From positions 1 through 10,024 of the forward strand of contig CAMFLN010000051.1 in the NCBI GenBank assembly GCA_945957305.1: a DNA stretch of 10,024 nucleotides. Reading direction: 5' to 3'. Position numbers and translations under genes: made by a program. This document shows, one piece after another, positions 6,817 to 10,024 of this stretch. Every line of letters begins with the position of its first letter. Position 1 is the first letter of the stretch. The notes beneath the pieces were generated by a model. That model ran no database searches. It worked only from the letters and a program-made list of their open reading frames with translations, and was not told the DNA's origin. Source of the DNA: an uncultured Planctomycetaceae bacterium (GTDB lineage Bacteria > Planctomycetota > Planctomycetia > Pirellulales > JACPPG01).

Positions 6817-7950
6817 TTACCCCTCGAATTCTCCCGCTAGCAAGTGGCAGTAGCTTTCGTAGCGTCGTTCGTCGATCCAGCCGTCGGCGACCGCATCTTT
6901 GACGGCACAGGCCGCTTCGTGCGTGTGGGTGCAGTCGGGAAAGCGGCACTGACTGACAAACGGGCGCAGATCGCGGTAATAACCGGAGACTTCCTCCGGT
7001 ACGACATCCCACAGTTGAAACTGGCGGATGCCGGGAGTATCGATGACATACCCGCCGCAGGCCAAGGGCAATAAACATGCCGTGGTTGTGGTGTGTTTTC
7101 CCTTTTGGGTTTCTTCGCTGACCGCGGCGACGCGCAGGCTCCAGTCGGGATCGACGGCGTTCAAGATCGAGGACTTTCCCACACCGCTTTGCCCCGCCAC
7201 GGCCGTGGCGCAGCCGCGCAAGGCGTTTTTCAATCGATCCATGCCAAACCCATTCCGGGCGCTCACCAACAAGACGCGATATCCCATCTGGCTGTAAACA
7301 CCGACCAAGGGTTGCAGCGACGCCCGGTCGACCAGGTCGGTCTTGTTAATGACGATCAGTGGACGGATGTGGTTCTTTTCGGCGCTGACCAGAAACCGGT
7401 CGATCAGATTCGGTTTTAAATAGGGTTCGGCTGCGCTGCCGACAATGAGCAATTGATCAACGTTGGCGACCAGGACATGCTGCCGGCCGCGCGTTTCTCG
7501 GCTGAGAACGCCGCGTCGAGGGTCGACCCTTTCAATAATGCCCTCGTTGCCAGGCGCCGGACGAAAGAGCACGCGGTCCCCAGCCGCGACGACGTGCCGT
7601 TGATCGGTGCTCAATGTTTTCAGCAGCCGGCGCGTCGCACATCGATAAAGCTGGCCATCCGGCGCTTGCACCACGCTGATCAGGCCTTTCACCGTGAGGA
7701 CACGGCCGGGCAGGCATTCCGCGGAACTGACATCGAGCACCGATTCGCCGCCTGCGCCGGCGGGAATGGTTTCATCAATGAGGATCGTGCGTTTCCGCGT
7801 CAGTTCGCCGCGGCCGCTGACCCGTTCGACGCGTGCTGAGCCGTCGTCCTGCGCTTCATCGGTATGAAATCGCTTGGTCCAGTCAGAGGTTCTGGCCCGC
7901 GTGACGCGATTCTTGCGAAAGTCGGCGCGAATCTTTTTCTTCTTGGCCAT
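6817..7950 (-). CDS. rsgA: Ribosome small subunit-dependent GTPase A (RsgA/YjeQ)
   Basis: Circularly permuted GTPase that acts in late 30S subunit maturation and is stimulated by the 30S particle. The 377 residues begin with a basic stretch (MAKKKKIRADFRKNRV) and a longer-than-usual N-terminal extension before the OB-fold (about 80-140). The permuted G motifs come in the order G4 NKTD (202-205), G5 SAR (230-232), G1 GQSGVGKSS (253-261), switch segment KGKHTTT (283-289) and G3 DTPG (304-307). The C-terminal zinc site is C335-x4-C340-x-H342-x5-C348, the exact family spacing. The ATG at 7950 has no clear Shine-Dalgarno, but the lysine-rich opening matches RsgA N-termini, so the start is credible. 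The FHA gene lies 232 bases upstream on the same strand; hflX follows after 118 bases. Confidence 0.97.
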   Translation of the reverse strand: MAKKKKIRADFRKNRVTRARTSDWTKRFHTDEAQDDGSARVERVSGRGELTRKRTILIDETIPAGAGGESVLDVSSAECLPGRVLTVKGLISVVQAPDGQLYRCATRRLLKTLSTDQRHVVAAGDRVLFRPAPGNEGIIERVDPRRGVLSRETRGRQHVLVANVDQLLIVGSAAEPYLKPNLIDRFLVSAEKNHIRPLIVINKTDLVDRASLQPLVGVYSQMGYRVLLVSARNGFGMDRLKNALRGCATAVAGQSGVGKSSILNAVDPDWSLRVAAVSEETQKGKHTTTTACLLPLACGGYVIDTPGIRQFQLWDVVPEEVSGYYRDLRPFVSQCRFPDCTHTHEAACAVKDAVADGWIDERRYESYCHLLAGEFEG

Positions 7951-8082
7951 TCAGCGCAGCGCAATGGGATGCGAATTAACGGGCAGCCGAGAGAAGACCG
8001 CAGCTGTGACCAAACCAGAAGGGAGTCGATCGGTGCTACAGCGGAGAACGCCTAAGGGCACCAGCCGGATGAACGGCAGCAA

Positions 8083-8107
8083 GGGGAGCCATCGTGGCGA
8101 TGTCCCC
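8083..8107 (-). terminator. Hairpin between the FHA gene and rsgA
   Basis: GGGG (8083-8086) pairs with CCCC (8104-8107), and CATCG (8090-8094) pairs with CGATG (8098-8102) around a 3-base loop, with small bulges between. It lies 75 bases past the FHA stop and about 130 bases before rsgA. There is no T-tract, so it may be a weak terminator, an RNA-end stabiliser or an rsgA leader element. The rest of 7951-8182 shows no convincing gene or repeat. Confidence 0.25.
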
Positions 8108-8182
8108 ACTTTGGTCGAGTAGGTAATCAGCAAGAAACAGAAGCTATGCAGCAAGTGGCGCCGTCTGCTTGTTCGCAGCCTC

Positions 8183-8644
8183 CTACACAGGCTTGTTGAA
8201 ATCCTTGATCTGGCCCGCTTCGTTATTGAGGACGTCGTAGCGCTCGTTTTTGTCACCTTTTTCCGGCTTCGACAGGCCCGCTCGCTCGAGTAGCGACTTG
8301 GAAAAAACCTCTGCCGTCGGTATGCCTGGGCTGGGCGGGGGGCCCACTGCGCCCAGGTCCATCGGAGAATACTGCAGTGTATATCGATGCGTAGCGACGC
8401 TGATGACATCGCCCGGATCAAGGCGTTTATCAGTGACGCGCGACCCGTTCACTTTGACTCCGTTGCGGCTCTTCTGATCCTTGATGTACCAGTAGCCGGC
8501 ATCGAGCTGCAATTGGCAGTGATGCGCCGAGACGTTGGGGAAGCGGAGGACAATGTCACAACTTTCGCGGCGTCCAATCAGCAGCGTCTTTTTCCGCAGG
8601 GGGATCGTATCACCGCCCCCGAGTGGAATTAATTCACCAAACAT
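8183..8644 (-). CDS. Small stand-alone FHA domain protein
   Basis: A 153-residue protein that is essentially one forkhead-associated domain, a phosphothreonine-binding module, plus a tail. Conserved FHA positions are visible: GRRESCDIVL (24-33), the Ser39-x-His41 pair in FPNVSAHH, and SRNGVKVNG (59-67). Residues about 98-153 are a Pro/Gly segment followed by a charged tail and look disordered. There is no transmembrane segment and no effector domain, so it presumably acts as a reader or adaptor for a Ser/Thr kinase target; the partner is not in this window. I place the start at the ATG at 8644 (MFGELIPLGG), which fits the domain start. A GTG at 8686 would add 14 residues (MFSYHVVPFR...) with no obvious domain value. 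It is divergent from the radical SAM gene and upstream of rsgA with a 232-base gap. Confidence 0.88.
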   Translation of the reverse strand: MFGELIPLGGGDTIPLRKKTLLIGRRESCDIVLRFPNVSAHHCQLQLDAGYWYIKDQKSRNGVKVNGSRVTDKRLDPGDVISVATHRYTLQYSPMDLGAVGPPPSPGIPTAEVFSKSLLERAGLSKPEKGDKNERYDVLNNEAGQIKDFNKPV

Positions 8645-8745
8645 GTTCACTTGCTGCCTGAAAGGAACGACGTGGTACGAAAACACTTAACGTCTCTCGC
8701 TTGAGTCTAGGCAGCCCTGCCGAAAGCGTCAATAATCACGACATT

Positions 8746-9735
8746 ATGAGCGCGAACGACTTGCCCCATTGGCGTATTGCCGGACTGCGCTATTACGCGC
8801 TCAATTACTTTCTGCGCGGCAAGTTTGGTCAACGGGTGCAAAAAGTCAGCCTGAACGCCGGCTTCACGTGCCCCAACGTTGATGGAACTGTGGCCGTGGG
8901 CGGTTGCGTATTTTGCGACAATCGCAGCTTCAGCCCCAGCCGTCGTGTTCCGCGGGGGGCGATCCGGGCGCAACTGGACGAAGGGATTCGCCGTTTAAAG
9001 TGGCGCTACGAAGTGGACCATTTTCTCGCCTATTTCCAGCCGGCCACCAATACCTATGCCCCGGTCGACCGCTTGCGCCAGGTATATGAGGAGGCTCTCG
9101 AGCATCCCCAGGTCGTCGGCCTGGCGATTGGCACCCGCCCCGACTGTGTGCCCAACGACGTGCTCGATTTGCTGGAAGAGATCGGCGAACGTACTTACCT
9201 GTCGGTCGAGTTGGGGTTGCAAACCATCCATGACCGTTCACTGGATTGGATGAACCGCGGGCATCACCACGATGCCTTTTTAGATGCGGTGGAAAGGGCA
9301 CGCGGCCGCAGCTTTGAGCTGTGTGCCCACGTCATGTTGGGGCTCCCCGGTGAATCGCAAGAGGACATGTTGGCGACTGCCCGGGAAGTCGCCCGGCTGG
9401 GGCTCGGGGCGGTTAAAATCCACAACCTGTACGCGGTACGAAACACCCCTCTGGCTGACTGGGTCGCATCAGGAGAAGTACGGATTATGGAGCGGGATGA
9501 ATACGTCACTGTTTTAGTCGACTTTCTGGAGCTTTTGTCCCCAGATTGCATTGTCGAACGGATTTCGGGCGAGGCGCCGCCTGAATATCTGGTCGCTCCG
9601 AGCTGGTGCCTGGACAAGCCAGCTTTGAAGCGAGTGATCGACGCGGAGATGCTGCGTCGCGACACTTGGCAGGGACGGAAATTCCAGCCGCATCCACTTC
9701 CCGATTCTAACCCAGCCTCGCTTGGGCTATCGTAG
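8746..9735 (+). CDS. yhcC: TIGR01212 family radical SAM protein (YhcC-like)
   Basis: Radical SAM protein of 329 residues, matching E. coli YhcC along its length; the substrate of the family is not firmly established. The [4Fe-4S] cysteines are Cys42, Cys54 and Cys57 with spacing C-x11-C-x2-C, the Elp3-like long form usual for this family instead of CxxxCxxC. Other family motifs are GFTCPNVDGT (39-48), GTRPDCVP (129-136), ELGLQT (155-160), NRGH (170-173) and GLPGE (199-203). The ATG at 8746 (MSANDLPHWR) is preferred because the homologous region starts just after it; a TTG at 8701 would add 15 residues unlike the family. Neither start has a clear Shine-Dalgarno. rnpB begins within about 20 bases of the stop. 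Confidence 0.93.
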   Translation: MSANDLPHWRIAGLRYYALNYFLRGKFGQRVQKVSLNAGFTCPNVDGTVAVGGCVFCDNRSFSPSRRVPRGAIRAQLDEGIRRLKWRYEVDHFLAYFQPATNTYAPVDRLRQVYEEALEHPQVVGLAIGTRPDCVPNDVLDLLEEIGERTYLSVELGLQTIHDRSLDWMNRGHHHDAFLDAVERARGRSFELCAHVMLGLPGESQEDMLATAREVARLGLGAVKIHNLYAVRNTPLADWVASGEVRIMERDEYVTVLVDFLELLSPDCIVERISGEAPPEYLVAPSWCLDKPALKRVIDAEMLRRDTWQGRKFQPHPLPDSNPASLGLS

Positions 9736-9749
9736 AGAGGTAACGGGCT

Positions 9750-10024
9750 CGGAGTGGACCCGACGGCCGCTGGCCGCAGATCGTTCGCGCAAGGGCTTCG
9801 CGGCCCTGCGCCACGGCTGCGACGAGAGGAAAGTCCGGGCACCCTCGGACACGGTGATGGGTAACACCCACCGGCCGCGAGGCCAGGGAAAGTGCAACAG
9901 AAAGTAAACCGCCTCGTCGCGCCTTGTGCGCGACGCGGTAAGGGTGAAACGGTGAGGTAAGAGCTCACCAGCAGGCTGGGTAACCAGTCTGGCTTGGCAA
10001 ACCCCACCGGGTGCAAGGCCAAAC
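9750..10024 (+). ncRNA. rnpB: RNase P RNA (rnpB), bacterial type A-like, 3' end beyond the window
   Basis: Catalytic RNA of RNase P, which trims the 5' leader from tRNA precursors. The conserved blocks appear in the right order: GAGGAAAGTCCGGGC (9826-9840; 5' strand of P4), AGTGCAACAGAAAGTAAACC (9891-9910), GGTAAGGGTGAAACGGTGAG (from 9937), GGTAAGAGCTCACC, and the GCAAGGCCAAAC block at the right edge. P12 is a perfect 8-bp stem (9915-9922 with 9928-9935). A P3-like arm is formed at 9787-9811 (GCGC, AGGGC, loop, GCCCTGCGC). The 5' end is estimated by aligning GACGGCCGC (9762-9770) with the E. coli P2 region, so it is uncertain by about 10 bases. Roughly the 3' third, including the 3' strands of P1, P2 and P4, is missing. 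A possible promoter is TTCTAA (9705-9710), 17 bases, TATCGT (9728-9733), inside the end of the radical SAM gene; this is weak. Confidence 0.95.

Noticed and set aside
9264..10022. - strand open frame of 252 codons opposite yhcC and rnpB
   Set aside because: It runs through both a clear radical SAM gene and a structural RNA, and its translation is low-complexity Ser/Arg/Pro without a domain.
1..10024. Novel defence, mobile or secondary-metabolite system
   Set aside because: Every sizeable coding region belongs to a known housekeeping or common enzyme family. There are no transposases, integrases, spacer-repeat arrays, terminal repeats or marked composition shifts.

Overview
The window is high-GC bacterial chromosome that reads as a member of the Planctomycetes, probably Pirellulales-like. 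This is inferred from protein style, not from a 16S gene. The clues are a Tat-exported Gfo/Idh/MocA oxidoreductase of the kind expanded in that phylum, a small stand-alone FHA protein opening MFGELIPLGGG, an RsgA with a long lysine-rich N-terminus, and an LpxC with a GYWSG segment. All are housekeeping or family-level recognisable genes. I see no CRISPR array, transposase, phage gene, tRNA or rRNA, and no gene cluster that looks like an undescribed system.

Layout. Left block (+ strand, 1-2855): lpxC, cut by the left edge, then lpxA, then a Gfo/Idh/MocA dehydrogenase whose TTG start overlaps the lpxA stop by 4 bases. This is a lipid A block. The coupled dehydrogenase may modify the UDP-GlcNAc precursor in the manner of GnnA. 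Middle block (- strand, 8644 down to 2879): FHA protein, rsgA, hflX, a short-chain dehydrogenase, then the Tat-signal Gfo/Idh/MocA protein, which converges on the lipid A block with only 23 bases between stop codons. rsgA and hflX encode GTPases that both act on ribosomes (30S maturation; 50S/70S splitting under stress). The SDR lies 36 bases behind hflX and probably shares its transcript. Right block (+ strand, 8746-10024): a YhcC-type radical SAM protein, divergent from the FHA gene, followed almost at once by the 5' two-thirds of rnpB, the RNase P RNA, which runs off the right edge.

There is no gene-free stretch longer than 300 bases. The larger gaps are 7951-8182 (232 b, one hairpin), 4334-4535 (202 b, probably the leader of the Tat oxidoreductase), 6699-6816 (118 b), 820-933 (114 b, one imperfect hairpin) and 8645-8745 (101 b, divergent region with no convincing consensus promoter). 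Points worth a second look are the lpxA-gfo coupling, substitutions in LpxA and LpxC relative to E. coli, the pairing of two ribosome GTPases, and the tight yhcC-rnpB junction.
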